64,000 nt of DNA from Acidobacteriota bacterium (GCA_016713675.1 JADJOS010000004.1:62001-126000), one strand, 5' to 3'; counted from the first letter of the stretch, positions 38,600 through 50,801 are shown. The notes: generated by a model not told the origin, from the letters alone. Program-made: numbers and translations.

Positions 38600-39016
38600 A
38601 TGACTTGTTGTCTGACAATGTTTCGTCTGGAAGCTTCTGATTTTGGAGCAATTGCTTACAAGTTCGCCAACTTCTCATTTGAACATGATCTCGAATTTGA
38701 CCAGCTTACAAAACAAATTTCGGAGTTGTTGAATCAGACGCTCAATGAATTTCATTCAGACAAGCCAACCCTCGGATTTGGTCCGATTGCTTGGCATCGT
38801 GTTTGGTGGAGTTATGACCAAGACGGGTACTTAAATCTAACCTGCTTAGCGCCTGAATGTTCAACAGATGAGATTTTGGCGGCACACATTTCAGGAGAAT
38901 ATCCAGAAGTACAAAATATGAACCGCCTTATAGCTCAGCGAAGGCGCACAAGACTCGAGTATGTCTGCCAAGAACGGGTGACGGAACTCTATCAATTAAA
39001 CGGACGAGCAAGGTAG
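38600..39016 (+). CDS. Hypothetical protein with mixed alpha/beta composition
   Basis: A 138-residue protein with Trp-rich centre (A-W-H-R-V-W-W-S-Y-D), a short zinc-free cysteine content and a basic C-terminal helix. An alternative start six codons later (at F-R-L-E) is possible; no strong ribosome site distinguishes them. Uninterrupted. It is the third small unknown gene in the row upstream of the DUF1822-like and helicase genes. Function unknown. Confidence 0.5.
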   Translation: MTCCLTMFRLEASDFGAIAYKFANFSFEHDLEFDQLTKQISELLNQTLNEFHSDKPTLGFGPIAWHRVWWSYDQDGYLNLTCLAPECSTDEILAAHISGEYPEVQNMNRLIAQRRRTRLEYVCQERVTELYQLNGRAR

Positions 39017-39026
39017 CTAAGTTATC

Positions 39027-39606
39027 ATGAACGCGAATATCAGACTTGAAATTACCCGCGAGGTTCTAGAGAATGCCGCTTCATCCGCAAGCAGCATCCA
39101 CGAAGAAGGCAAAACAAAGATTACTAGTTTCGCAAGCCGTTAGCCTAACCTTCGGGGATCATCTTGAAAAAGATCATGGCTTAGAGTGTTTCGATGGCCG
39201 AGCTGAGAAATCAGATTATTCTGACCTTCTAGATGTTAACGATTTCGCCGTCAACGGTTGGAGTGTCGAGGTCAGGACCGCAACTGACTCGGAGGAACGT
39301 GCCATCTACATTCCCACAATTCTGATGATTGTTGGAGTCCTGTCTGACTATTATGTTTCGGCAATTGTTGATCGTCATTTACCTATTGTAGAAATTCTAG
39401 GATTCGCTAAACGAAAGCTTGTTGCGGATGCCGATTTAGCACCGAAAGGCCTTATGGCGATACTTCCGGAAGATGAGTTACTTTCCATCCAAGAATTTGT
39501 TTCCTTGATTCAGCAAGTCACACACAGGATGCTGAAAGTATTCGGCTATTTGAAGAATGGACAACACGAGCGGGCCGCCTATCGCGGAAGCTCGAGCAAA
39601 TCTTAG
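39027..39606 (+). pseudogene. DUF1822-like protein, frameshifted, possibly fused to the helicase
   Basis: Starting at the ATG at 39027, one frame runs to 39140, where a one-base indel shifts it into a frame open to 39606. The combined ~190 residues contain F-A-V-N-G-W-S-V-E-V-R, Y-I-P-T and V-L-S-D-Y-Y, which resemble DUF1822 proteins known mainly from cyanobacteria, where they neighbour sigma factors. Near 39530 a further shift would continue directly into the helicase frame, so the two could be one polypeptide. Role unknown. Confidence 0.5.
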
Positions 39607-42600
39607 GTGGCGAGTCAGATCTAACACTTGTGGATCGTGACCGTCTTGCGGCCTCGCTGAGCGACGAGGTACTTCGCCTATACGGCGAAAAAGCTCCGCC
39701 ACTGGGAATTGAGCAATTAATGGTAAAGCTCAAGGATCGCTTTAATCTAGGTGAAGTCATTCGCAAGCATCCTAGCAGTCCAATCTTATTCTCAAATTCT
39801 ACCCGGGAAGAACAGGTATCGTCTGATCCGGCAACGGAGCGCAAACTTCTAAAGGACGAATTACCAGTCGCAAGGCGCGTTGGCCTCTATCGACGCTTTC
39901 GAATCTCCTGAAGAGCACAATGCCCATAAGAATACAGTCACGCTGATCGACAAGATAACTGACGGCGGCTATCAAGTCTCGCCTCTCAAGCGAGCCCAAC
40001 AAAGAGAACTCAATAGTTTGGATGCTAAGGCCTCTGAATCTCAGGCAATTCCCAATTTTGGGTGATGTCGAGCAGGCTGAAACAGACGAATGGTTTTCGG
40101 AATTGGATCGCACGTCAACAGAAGAACAATTAGAAAAACAGGACGCGTTCGATCCAAAGCAAATTATGGCAGAGATAATACCAAACGTTATACTCGTGGG
40201 CTCACTGTTCAATGAACCCGTCCGGGTAATCACTACTCAATCGGTTGGCGAGAAGTTGAAGATAATTGGAAAGGGCCTAAATACCGGCAAGGTGCACGAG
40301 CCGATTCTAAGTGCAGAACAGATCGCAACCCTACAGATCACTAGTGACACGCCGACATTTGACGGTAACCCGCTGAAATTCAAGTTGGGAATCGAATCGC
40401 TCCGGCTGAAACTGGCTTATGAGTACGACCCGTTCTTTGCGCTGTCGGTCGCTCGCGTCGATCCCCTTCCACACCAATTGGAGGCTGTCTATGACTACTT
40501 TCTAAAGTTGCCAAGAATACGATTCCTGCTCGCAGACGATCCAGGCGCTGGTAAAACAATAATGGCCGGATTGCTCATTAAAGAGTTAAAACTCCGGGGG
40601 TTGATCAAGCGGATCCTCATCATCACTCCAGCTGCATTGTCGTTTCAGTGGCAACGTGAAATGAAGGATAAATTCCGTGAGGATTTCGAGTAATTAAGGG
40701 CGGGGATATGCGTTCTCAATATGGGGTGAATCCTTTTCAAGACATCGATCAGGTCGTGACGTCCGTAAGCTGGGTTTCCACGCAGGACTACGCCAAGCAG
40801 AGCCTCCTTCGAAGCGAGTGGCACCTAATAGTTGTCGATGAAGCCCACAAACTAAGCGCTTACGGTAACGATAAGACAACACTGGCCTATCGGCTCGGAG
40901 AAGACCTTTTTCCTAAATCTGATCACTTGTTGTTAATGACGGCCACACCGCATAAGGGCGACCCAAAAAATTTCCGTAAATTTTTGGAGCTTCTTGACCC
41001 TGATGTCTACGGTGACATCGAGAGTTTAGAGCAAGCTATGGAAAGGAAAGAAGCTCCGTTTTACCTTAGACGTACGAAGGAGGCTCTCGTAACCTTTCCT
41101 GACCCTGAAACGGGCAAGTCAAAGAAGTTATTTACAAAGCGTAACGTTCACACGATCGCGTTCAACATTGATGCCGACGAGGCAGATCTTTACAACGCTC
41201 TCACTAGTTATGTTGAAGAGCAATCCATTAAGGCGTCGCAGGCTGAGAACCGATCGCAAGGTCGAATTCTAGGTTTTACGATGGCGATGCTTCAAAGGCG
41301 GTTTGCATCGAGCATTTACGCACTTCGCCGTTCGTTGCAGCGGATGAAGGATAAGCGACAGGCCATTCTGGACGATCCGCAAAAGTACATAGAAGAGCAG
41401 AAACGAAAGCAACTACCAGACAACTACGAAGACCTTCCAGACGAAGAACAGCAGCGAATCATGGCTGATCTTGAGGACTTCGTGGCCTTCTTTGATCCGG
41501 ACGATCTTCGAGAAGAGATCGAAAAGCTTGGCGAACTAATAATCATGGCTGAGGACTTGGAATCTCGAGAAATTGAAACCAAGCTCTCCCGGCTCAAGGA
41601 AGAGATTACAAGTCGAGGCATTTTTGACGATCCTAAGAACAAGCTTCTGATATTTACCGAGCACGCGACACCCTTAAATATCTTGTCGAGAAAATTCGTG
41701 AATGGGGCCTTTCGGTAACCCAAATATCCGGTTCGATGAAGGTGGGTGATTCGGAGGAACGCGGCACTCGTATATTTGCCGAGCGCGAGTTCAAGGAATC
41801 AGTGCAGGTAATGGTCGCAACCGAGGCCGCGGGCGAAGGTATCAACCTCCAATTCTGTTGGTTCATGATCAACTATGACATGCCATGGAACCCGATGCGG
41901 CTCGAACAGCGAATGGGACGAATTCACCGCTACGGCCAGACGAAGGACTGCTTGATCTTGAATTTTGTAGCTGAGAACACCCTTGAAGGCAGGGTGATGG
42001 AAAAGCTGCTTACAAAGCTTGAGGAAATCAGTTCTGAGCTTGGGCGTGATCATGTTTTCGATGTTGTTGGCGAGTTGCTCCAGCCTAACGAGATTGAGAG
42101 GCTTTTCCGAGACTTGTACGCTCACAATTTAACCGAAGATGTTATTACGTCACGAATCGTGGAGCAGGTCGATATTGAGAAGATCAAGAAGATTTCTGAG
42201 TCCACATTGGAAGGTCTCGCGAAGCGGAATCTCAACATTTCGGCCCTGACGCAAGAACGTGAGAAAGCGAAAGAGCGGCGACTTGTTCCAGAAGTCATCG
42301 AAGATTTCTTTTTGAGTGCCTCTCCCGTTTCAGGAGTTCAACCTAAAGAGATCGGTGGAAAGGAAAAAACTTTCCGAGTCGGACGCCTTCCTCGCCCATT
42401 ACAAGTGATCGGTGAAAGACTGGAGCCAAAATTCGGAAGACTCACGAGAGATTATAAACAAGTTGTATTCGCTAGAGAGTTTGCAGAAAAAGACACGTCC
42501 TCAGAATGGGTCACACCGGGACACCCGCTATTCGAAGCTGTCAGAGAAGATGTTGAAGAGAAGGTCAAGAAGGACCTCCAGAAAGGTAGTTTTCTTTATG

Positions 42601-43547
42601 ATCTAAATACAAGCGAACCTTACCGCCTAGACGTATTTACAGCCGCAATCAAAGATGGGCTTGGCGAAACCGTTCACAAACGGATTTTCGTGGTCAAAAC
42701 GGCGATGTCAGGCGAGCAAGAACTTCGCGAGCCAACGCTTTTCCTCGACCTAGCTCTTAGCGACAAAGGGTCTGGCGTTTCAGAAAGCCTAACGAGTTCG
42801 TCACTACCAGGAAAGGACGACAGTGAAGCTTATTTGCTCAGCGAAGCTATGGACGGGCTGCTTGCAGACGTTCAGGCTGAGCGCCAAAAACAATCAGGCA
42901 TGGTGCGCGAACACGTTCAAATTAGCCTTAATGCCCTTCTCGCTCGTCAGAATGTAAGGCACATGGATCTACTGGACAAGCAGTTGCGCGGTGATTCGTC
43001 TGAGCCTCTTGAGGCGAATCTAAAGACTGTTGAAGATAAGCTCGACGATCTTAATAAACGTCTCGAAAAACGAACTACGGAGATCGAGCAGGAAAGAAAT
43101 TGTTCGATCGGCGACGTGACATTCGTTGGAAGCTGTTGGGTGCTACCCCATCCGGAACGCCAAACACCTGAGATCGCACGAATGGTTAGCGATGCAGATA
43201 TAGAACGGCGGGCTGTAGATTTCGTGATAGCCCACGAACAGGCTCATGGCCGAATCGTCGAGTCGGTCGAATCTCAGAACCGTGGATTCGATCTGATATC
43301 GCGACTGCCTAACCCTGAAGATCCTCAGACTGCAATGGATGTCAGGTTCATCGAGGTAAAAGGAAGATCCGCAGTTGGTGAGATCGCACTAACCACGAAC
43401 GAATATAAAACGGCGGGGAGACTGAAACACGATTACTGGCTTTATGTTGTTTTTGACGCAGGGTCCGAAACGCCAGACCTAAACATTATCCGCGATCCGC
43501 TCGACTTGGCTGGGAGCCGCTTTCGATTGTCGAGCGTTATCATGTAG
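39607..43547 (+). pseudogene. SNF2-family helicase with DUF3883 C-terminus, frameshifted
   Basis: Four or five pieces join into a protein of about 1,300 residues; coding in its frame can be traced back to about 39530. Motifs in order: Walker A D-D-P-G-A-G-K-T near 40540, V-D-E-A-H near 40840, T-A-T-P-H-K-G near 40940, Q-R-M-G-R-I-H-R-Y-G-Q near 41910, and a DUF3883-type end (F-I-E-V-K-G-R-S, Y-W-L-Y-V-V) near 43350. Single-base losses occur near 39860, 40690 and 41665. This helicase type pairs with DUF1156 methylase and DUF499 ATPase in Hma-like defence loci and would translocate on foreign DNA. Confidence 0.82.
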
Positions 43548-43584
43548 GAGCAAGTGTTATCCAGGCTGCCGGTTCACAAGAGAG

Positions 43585-44706
43585 ATGAAAGTAAGGAACT
43601 CATCGGGCCGCGAATATTACATTCAGCGTGCAAAAGACGACCGGATGGCAAACTGGTGCTCGCGCGTTACGCCCGTAGTTCTGGAATTTGACGGCGTGCA
43701 GGCCGACGCGTACGCGGATACTGATCGGTCGGACTGGATCTACATCCGGTTCAACGACACGACGTATTGCCATTGGGCAAAAGAAGCAGGTGGATTCGAC
43801 CTTTTGGATGAAACCCACCTTGAGATCTCTGATCCCGGCCGGACATATCGCAAGAGAGATCATGTTGGCTCCAATGTTGATAACCGGGCCTCTTCGAAAT
43901 CGGATGGTGATGACCGCTTATTGACGCGTGAGGATTTGGAAGCAGTCGTCGCTCATTTGCCTGCTCTTGAAGCGGCCGTTGCCGATCGTGACGCTGACCC
44001 AGCGACGAAAGGACACGAGTATTCGAAAGAATTTGGTTCGATCGTGAGGCGGATCGTTCATGAGTTTCATTCCCGTCAGTTCATGTATGCGTTCGACTAC
44101 ATGGGCTGGATGGATGAAGGCCGACGCCTCATGGATGATTCTGAAGGCTTAGCCGCAGCAGATCTTGAAACCATCCGCAAGTTGCTTGTTGTCCACTGGC
44201 GATCGGATTACTGGATTTCGGATAATGAACATTGGGAACACATCGCCGCGACCGGACATCTTTCGGCTCTGCTTGAACGGCTGGCAGTAATAGCGATTGA
44301 GTTGGAGCCGGCACCACAAAAAGCGTCGGTAAATTTACTTGGGAAGAGGGTGATATTGACGAAACATCAATTAAATTTCCCGAATCCGATGCCGAGGAGA
44401 TGCAGGAATTTGTTCCGCCCGGCTCGGACGAATACAAAGTAGCATTTGCAGCGATTCGCGATGGTTTAACTGACAACCAGTTAAGAATGCTCAGAGCACA
44501 TTATCATTCCGGCGGCCGAGCGATCACGGTGCGTGAGCTCGCAACCACAATGGGCTATGACGATTTCAATCAAGGGAACCTCCAATATGGCTCACTTGCA
44601 AAAAAGTTGCTCCGGGCAATGGGTCGGGATGCTCGTGTCAAAATCATGGTGTTCGGTGAACTCGTTTCCCGGAGAGAATTCGGATTAGAAATGCATATCG
44701 TTATGC
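43585..44706 (+). pseudogene. Unknown protein (DUF6508-like centre), frameshifted and truncated
   Basis: About 370 residues when an indel near 44340 is bridged. The N-terminal 90 residues are beta-rich with W-I-Y-I-R-F-N. The middle (L-T-R-E-D-L, W-R-S-D-Y-W-I-S-D, L-S-A-L-L-E-R-L) resembles DUF6508. The C-terminus has a helix-turn-helix-like R-A-I-T-V-R-E-L-A segment, common in proteins linked to McrBC-like restriction. The 3' end breaks off at a palindrome where sequence belonging to the methylase begins. It lies between helicase and methylase, where accessory genes are often embedded in Hma loci. Confidence 0.45.
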
Positions 44707-44712
44707 ATTTCG
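44689..44712. repeat. Perfect palindrome at a deletion junction
   Basis: Ten-base arms GAAATGCATA and TATGCATTTC around a four-base TCGT loop. Upstream sequence belongs to the C-terminus of the unknown gene; downstream sequence begins inside the DUF1156 methylase (N-W-D-I-S-T). The methylase N-terminal motif region expected before this point is missing. The palindrome therefore marks a junction, either from hairpin-mediated deletion or an assembly fault. Confidence 0.6.
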
Positions 44713-47371
44713 GCAATTGGGATATTTCAACGCTACCCATCTTGGGTCTGAGCCTAGGCTGCCTGACGATGACAGCCCACGTGAATAACGGCGGCGAATC
44801 TGGCAACGACAACTGTCCCCGGTTGCAGACCCAATTCTCTGGGGGAAACATCACCCTTGAAGCACTAGCGAGAGCGGATGCTTTTGCATCCGAACCAAAA
44901 TACGGTTTTGACGTATTCTAAACAACGGGGACGCTTCTCGAATTTATACCCAATTTTGGTCAACTGGTCTCGCCGATGAACGTTCGCAAAGCAGGGGCTT
45001 GACTCATGGAAGAGGCTAGAAAGGAAACCGCAAACTTCTACCCAATTGGTCCCGGGAGGCTCAACACCAATTGCTTATCTGTGGTCTCGAACCATCACAT
45101 TTGAACCGGCTGCGGTTCTCTCGATAAAGTGCCGATGATCCCAAATATGGGAATCTGCTTTTGGCAGGGACGCAAAAGAGAATTTCGATTAGAAGCCGAA
45201 AAACTAGGTAGATTCAGTAACCAAAAGTATCTCATTCAGTGAATAACTATGGGCTATTCTTTTTTAAAGCACATCGGGGAAAAATCACTTTGATGCCGAT
45301 TGTTCCTTTACGACCCAACGAACGTGATGTCCCAAATGAAAGCCGTCATGGAGGCTGACGATGCGACTCTTATTGCGACAGTACTCAACACAACAAAGGC
45401 AGGGATTATCAAGTGGAACAGGTGATTCATGCAGAGTCCATCCTTCAATCCTTTCGCTCCGTAAAACGCCAGAGAAAGTGGAGGGCCTCGCTACCAGGCG
45501 GCTTTGGCAAGTAAACCTATTCGTCCATCGCCAAACGCTAGTATGGACCGTCTCGCGGTCACTCGGCATCGCGAAGCAACTCTCGACCTTACAATCCGAC
45601 AAGCGAAAGTCGATCTATGTAACCATTCCACAAGACTGGTCTAAAAAGCTATCTTATGTCCCTTGGAACGATCTTGGGGACTAGGTCACGTTGGAACCTG
45701 CTTTGACAACTAGGATTTGGCCGGACTTGGTCGAAACAAGAAGCATGCACGCTTTGTCGATGGATACCTCTGACTTTGGCGGTCGTCAGGATGACACTTG
45801 TTCGGTCGACATGGGTTTCAGGGGTAGGATATGGGACTATGTAGAAGATCAATCCTCCATCAAACATTTTGGCGGGAGGCGAGTTGGTCGGGAGCGATTG
45901 ATGATATCGCGGATACACTGGAACATAACTCAATCCATAGTGCGGGTGGAAGGCAAGGCTGAGAAATTTAGTGCATCCGATCATCCCTTACCCGACGATT
46001 CGGTCGATGCTTTGATTACTGATCCCCCTTACTATGATGCGATTCCGTACGCAGATCTTTCCGACTTCTTCTACGTATGGCTAAAGCGGATCCTTAATAA
46101 CGTACCCACGTGATCTATGCTAACGAGGAAACTCCGAAAGATGACGAGATAACTGAGATGGCAGGGCGAAACCTTTCTTCCGGCATGCCACAAAGATAAG
46201 AAATTTTACGAAGAGCAGATTGCGACAGGCTTGAAAGAAGGTCGCCGTATTCTAATCCAAATGGAATCGGCGTGTTGTGGTTTTCGCATAAATCTACCAC
46301 TGGTTGGGAAGCCCAACTCGCGGGAATGGTTGACGCGGGATGGATAGTAACCGCGTCCTGGGCCAGTCGATACTGAAAGAAGTGTTCGGACTAATGCCAT
46401 TGGATCAGCGGCTCTCGCTTCGTCAATTCATCTTGTATGCCGCCCCAGAGAGAATGCAGACGGATCTGTTGGGGACGAAATTGGGGATTGGCGAGATGTT
46501 TTACGAGAGTTACCTATCCGAATTCATGAGTGGATGCCTAGACTTGCTAATGAGGGTGTCGTTGGAGCCGATGCTATTTTTGCGTGTCTTGGACCGGCCT
46601 TGGAAATATTCTCGCGGTATTCGGGCGTCGAAAACCAAGCGGCGAGAAACCGTAACTTTGAGCGAATATCTTGAACATGTCTGGGCAGCCGTTGCGAAAG
46701 AAGCCCTAAATATGATCTTTGCTGGTGCCGACGCTACTGGGTTTGAAGAAGACGCTAGTCTTACTGCGATGTGGCTATGGACATTATTTTCAGGAACTTC
46801 AGCTGCAGAAGCTAACGAAGAATCCGGAGGAAGAAGAAGTATCGACGAGGAAAACGGCGGTAGCAAAAAGAAGGCCTCAGGCTATCTTCTTGAATACGAC
46901 GCTGCCCGAAAGATCGCTCAAGGCTCGGTGCTCATCTCGAGGATCTAAGATTCGATTGTCGAAATAAAAGGAGACAAGGCTCGCTTGCTGCCCGTAGGTG
47001 AGCGGCTAGAGACCTTTTTGGACTTGAATCAGCAGCGTCAGGAGCTGAAGCGACTGGGCGAAAGAAAGAAAAGCAAGGCACAGGGAAAGCTCTTCACAGA
47101 AATGGAAGATGACGAATTCGAGACTGTCTTCGGTGTCGGTGGAGTGCCTTCGGCCGCATCTACGACGCTCGATCGTGTGCACCAGACCATGCTTCTCTTT
47201 GGTGCCGGACGTGGTGAGGCCGTTAAAAGATTTCTCGTGGATGACGGAATTGGCAATGATGAACGTTTCTGGCGCCTCGCTGACAATCTTTCTAAACTCT
47301 ATCCAAGTGGAAGCGAAGAAAAACGTTGGGTCGATGGTGTTCTGGCGAGGAAGAAAGGACTCGGATTCTAA
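44713..47371 (+). pseudogene. DUF1156 DNA methyltransferase, N-terminally deleted and frameshifted
   Basis: Restoring about ten one-base indels yields a near-complete DUF1156 protein. Visible are S-G-G-N-I-T-L-E-A-L near 44850, T-P-I-A-Y-L-W near 45070, D-P-P-Y-Y-D-A-I-P-Y near 46020 with D-F-F-Y-V-W-L-K-R, H-L-V-C-R-P-R near 46440, W-M-P-R-L near 46530 and E-Y-L-E-H-V-W-A-A near 46670. The C-terminus is V-P-S-A-A-S-T-T-L-D-R-V-H near 47150. The N-terminal ~70 residues typical of the family are absent. The enzyme would methylate host DNA in an Hma-like system. The density of indels is highest here in the whole window. Confidence 0.8.
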
Positions 47372-47373
47372 TA

Positions 47374-47841
47374 ATGCGGGCTGGACACGCAATAACGGAC
47401 GCGGACCGTGACCTGTTGAGATCCATTCTCAAACAGGATAACGAGCGCATTGAAAATGAGATAGCCGACGCGACCGTCGAGATAGTATTCGAGCTCGCCT
47501 TCGAAGGAGGCGGCATCGAGATCACCCAATTTACGACAGCGGAAGGAAAAGTATATTTCCGTAACTCCGGCACGAGCATGAGGCTTGATGACAACGATGA
47601 CGAAGAGTGGGTAGATTGGCAATCTGATCCCACGACTTCGTTCGAAGGAGCACTAAGAGATCTGAAAATGGGCAGGGATATTTTGTGTATCTCGCCAATC
47701 AGGCTTCATCGGGATTACTCCGAGCTAGTGCGCCGGCATATCGAAGCCGCCCTTGCAGAAGTGACATCTGACGATCGAGAACGAATGGGAACGTCCCTTC
47801 CCCACAGCGTCGAAGCATGGTTTTCAAGAATTAGGCATTAG
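47374..47841 (+). CDS. Small acidic protein between methylase and ATPase genes, unknown
   Basis: A 155-residue acidic protein starting two bases after the methylase stop, with a run D-D-N-D-D-E-E near residue 70 and a helical C-terminus. No recognised family. It is uninterrupted, unlike the genes on either side. The spacing of two bases upstream and seven downstream shows it belongs to the same operon. It may be an embedded accessory gene of the Hma-like locus or an inhibitor; neither can be shown from sequence. Confidence 0.6.
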   Translation: MRAGHAITDADRDLLRSILKQDNERIENEIADATVEIVFELAFEGGGIEITQFTTAEGKVYFRNSGTSMRLDDNDDEEWVDWQSDPTTSFEGALRDLKMGRDILCISPIRLHRDYSELVRRHIEAALAEVTSDDRERMGTSLPHSVEAWFSRIRH

Positions 47842-47848
47842 GAAGAAT

Positions 47849-50624
47849 ATGGCATTAAAACCCTGGTACAACGTAGTAACGCCCCGCGAAGACCTTCGCG
47901 AAGGACGCCCATTGGACGCGTCGGAATTTGCGGCGCATCTTGAACTCATACGCGACGGCAAAGCTCCAAAGGACTATACCGATCCAAAAACGTTCTTTGA
48001 ACGAACGTATATGACCAAGAGTCTGACGGATCTTGCATCTGAGGTTATCAGGCGCCTCGCGGGCGAAACGACCGAGACCAACGCGATCTTTAACATGGCC
48101 ACGCAGTTCGGTGGTGGTAAGACCCACGCGTTGACACTGCTCTATCATTTGGCCGGCAATGGTTCGAATGCGAACGAATGGCAGGGCGTCCAAAAATTAC
48201 TTCTCAAAGCCAACATAGCTTCCGTCCCGGAGGCGAAGACCGCAATTTTGGTCGGGACGGAGTTCGATTCGATTAGAGGTCGAGGTGGCGATGACGGTAC
48301 GCCTCTTCGCAAAACGCCCTGGGGCGAGATAGCTTTTCAGCTCGGGGGCGAAGAAGGCTTTGCAGCAGTTGCGAGGCACGACGAACTGGGACAAGCTCCC
48401 GGCGGCGACGTAATTCGAGACTTCCTTCCCGATAGGCCGTGCCTCATCCTGATGGATGAGCTGATGAACTACATCACGCGTCATCGCAAAAGCGGATTGT
48501 CGGCACAGTTCTACACGTTCCTGCAAAATCTCTCCGAAGAGGCTCGCGGACGTAAAGGCATGGTCCTTGCCGTTTCGATTCCCGCTTCTGAACTCGAAAT
48601 GTCCGCCGAGGATCAGAGCGACCACGATCGTTTAAAAAAAGTTACTCGATCGTTTAGGAAAGCCGATTGCGATGTCAACAGAGAATGAAACCTTTGAGAT
48701 CATTCGTCGCCGACTTTTGAGTGGGCTCCAAATTCGCTAGCTGCGACCGGGAAGGTGATGCTTTCAAAGGAAGCGATCGCAACGTGCAATGCGTTTGGAG
48801 ATTGGGTCGAGGAACACAAAGATCAGATGCCTCAGGTCTTTGACACGGAGAACGCTCGAAAAGCATTCGCCGAAACATACCCGTTCCACCCGATGACGCT
48901 CTCTGTGTTCGAACGAAAGTGGCAGTCGCTTCCAAGATTCCAGCGAACCCGCGGCGTTCTGCGGATGATGGCCCTGTGGGTTTCGCGTGCGTATGTTGAT
49001 GGCTTTACGGGAGCGCATAAAGACCCGCTTATCTCGATGGGCACAGCACCGCTCAATGATCCCCTTTTTCGAGATGTAGTTTTCGAACAGCTCGGTGAAG
49101 AGAAATTGAAGGTGGCAGTGGATGCGGACATTTCAGGAAAGTCTGATTCTCATGCCATTCAACTGGATAAAGAGGCTTCAGACTCGATAAAGAAATCCAG
49201 GCTTCACCAGAAAGTCGCTACGGTAATTTTCTTCGAATCTAACGGTGGACAGTCGAGAGGCGAAACCACCCTTACCTGAAATTCACGCCGCAGTCGCCGA
49301 ACCTGATTTGGACATCGGAAACGTAATCACGGTTCTCGAAGAACTTGCTGCAAATGCGTATTACCTGACTGTCGAAGGAAGCAAATACCGTTTCGGTATC
49401 GCTGCAAATCTAAACAAGATCCTTTCCGACAAGCGGGCCGCGATCGACGGAAAAGAAGTTGAATCTCGGGTTCGGCAGGAAGTGTTGGACGTATTCAAGA
49501 AGGGATCTGGTATTGAACGTGTATTTTCCGGAACGAAGCAACCAGATTACAGACCGCCCCATTCTTACGATAGTGGTCGGAGACCCGTCATCTCAGCTCA
49601 ACGACCAGACAAAGGCAAACATCGGTCAGATGATCACTGAGAGCGGCCAGTCGGCCCGCACCTTCAAGAGTGCGTTGATTTGGGTAGTTTCGGACGCAGC
49701 TTCAACACTATTCAGTGATGCAAAAAAAGTGCTCGCTTGGGAAGCAATTGAGGGCGATCCGACGATCAGGATTGAGGATTCCCAAAAGGCACAGCTACGC
49801 GTAAACATCGAGAAAGCCCGACGCGATGTAAAAGAAAGTGTTTGGCGTACATATAAGCATATCGTTTTACTTGATAAGGACAATTCGCTTCGCATCATTG
49901 ACCTCGGATTGGTGAATTCCAGCGGATACAGTTCGCTCTCGGAATGCATTATCAATCGGCTAAAACAGGAAGGCGATGTCCAGGACTCGATCAGCCCAAA
50001 CTTTCTTGTCCGTAACTGGTCGCCTGTCTTTGATGCGTGGAGCGTTAAGTCCGTTCGCGATGCGTTCTTTGCTTCTCCATTATTTCCGAAACTACTTTCT
50101 GGCGATGCTATCAAGCAGACGATCATAAACGGCGTATCTGGTGGCCAGTTTGCTTATGTCATCAAATCAGGTGACGGATATGATCCATTCCGTTTCAAAG
50201 AAGGGCTGATGGCAAGCGAGGTCGAAATCGCAGATGACGTCTATATCCTGAAAAAGAACTTGCGGAAAGATACCTTGAGACAAAACAGTCGCCCGCTCCA
50301 ATAGGCAAGTCGGAAATTGATGACCCCGTTCCCCAAGAGCCATCGCCAGAAGATACGCGATCTCCCCAAAAACCGGACGATGGTGCGGATGAACCACCGC
50401 TTTTCAAACAAACGGTTTCAAGAATTTTCTGGTCCGGTGAAATTTCGTCACAGAAGTGGTCGCTGTTCTACCAAAAGGTTCTTCTGAAATACCACGGGCA
50501 AGACCTGAAAGTTTCCGTTAAGTTTGAAAGCGCTCCCGATGACGGGATTTCAATGCAGAAGTTAGAAGAAACTAAATCCGCACTGCGCGAATTAGGACTC
50601 TCTGACGATGTGTCAACCGACTAA
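47849..50624 (+). pseudogene. DUF499 ATPase of an Hma-like locus, frameshifted
   Basis: About 920 residues when indels near 48640, 48700, 49245, 49550 and 50285 are bridged. The start (L-K-P-W-Y-N-V-V-T-P-R-E-D) matches DUF499 proteins. Walker A G-G-G-K-T-H is near 48115 and Walker B C-L-I-L-M-D-E near 48450, and a C-terminal domain ends at 50624. DUF499 ATPases pair with DUF1156 methylases; they are large P-loop proteins related to those of BREX. Restored coding continues without in-frame stops, so disruption is entirely by indels. A terminator follows. Confidence 0.82.
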
Positions 50625-50646
50625 TTAACCCACCCTCAGCGATCGA

Positions 50647-50699
50647 AGGGCTTTCTTCTATCTCGCTAGCAATAGCCAGAAAGTAGAAAGCCCTTTTTG
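50647..50699 (+). terminator. Rho-independent terminator after the DUF499 gene
   Basis: Ten-base arms AGGGCTTTCT and AGAAAGCCCT around a 28-base loop, followed directly by TTTTT. It lies 23 bases past the restored stop of the ATPase gene and ends the Hma-like operon. Confidence 0.75.
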
Positions 50700-50719
50700 T
50701 TAATTATTTCCGCCTCGAG

Positions 50720-50755
50720 TGAACAAATCACTTCTCCGATCCGGCTTAGGTATGA
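50720..50755 (+). promoter_or_regulatory. Bipartite motif, copy 2
   Basis: TGAACAAA, ten variable bases, GATCCGGC then TTAGG and TATGA. It has the same ten-base gap as copies 1 and 3 and lies 82 bases upstream of copy 3. No ribosome site or gene follows it before copy 3, so the two copies may act in tandem on the 76-residue gene at 50863. Confidence 0.5.
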
Positions 50756-50801
50756 AGGACGGCAAATCGCCGCAAATAAATTCGGAAATGTCGGGGAAAA
50801 A

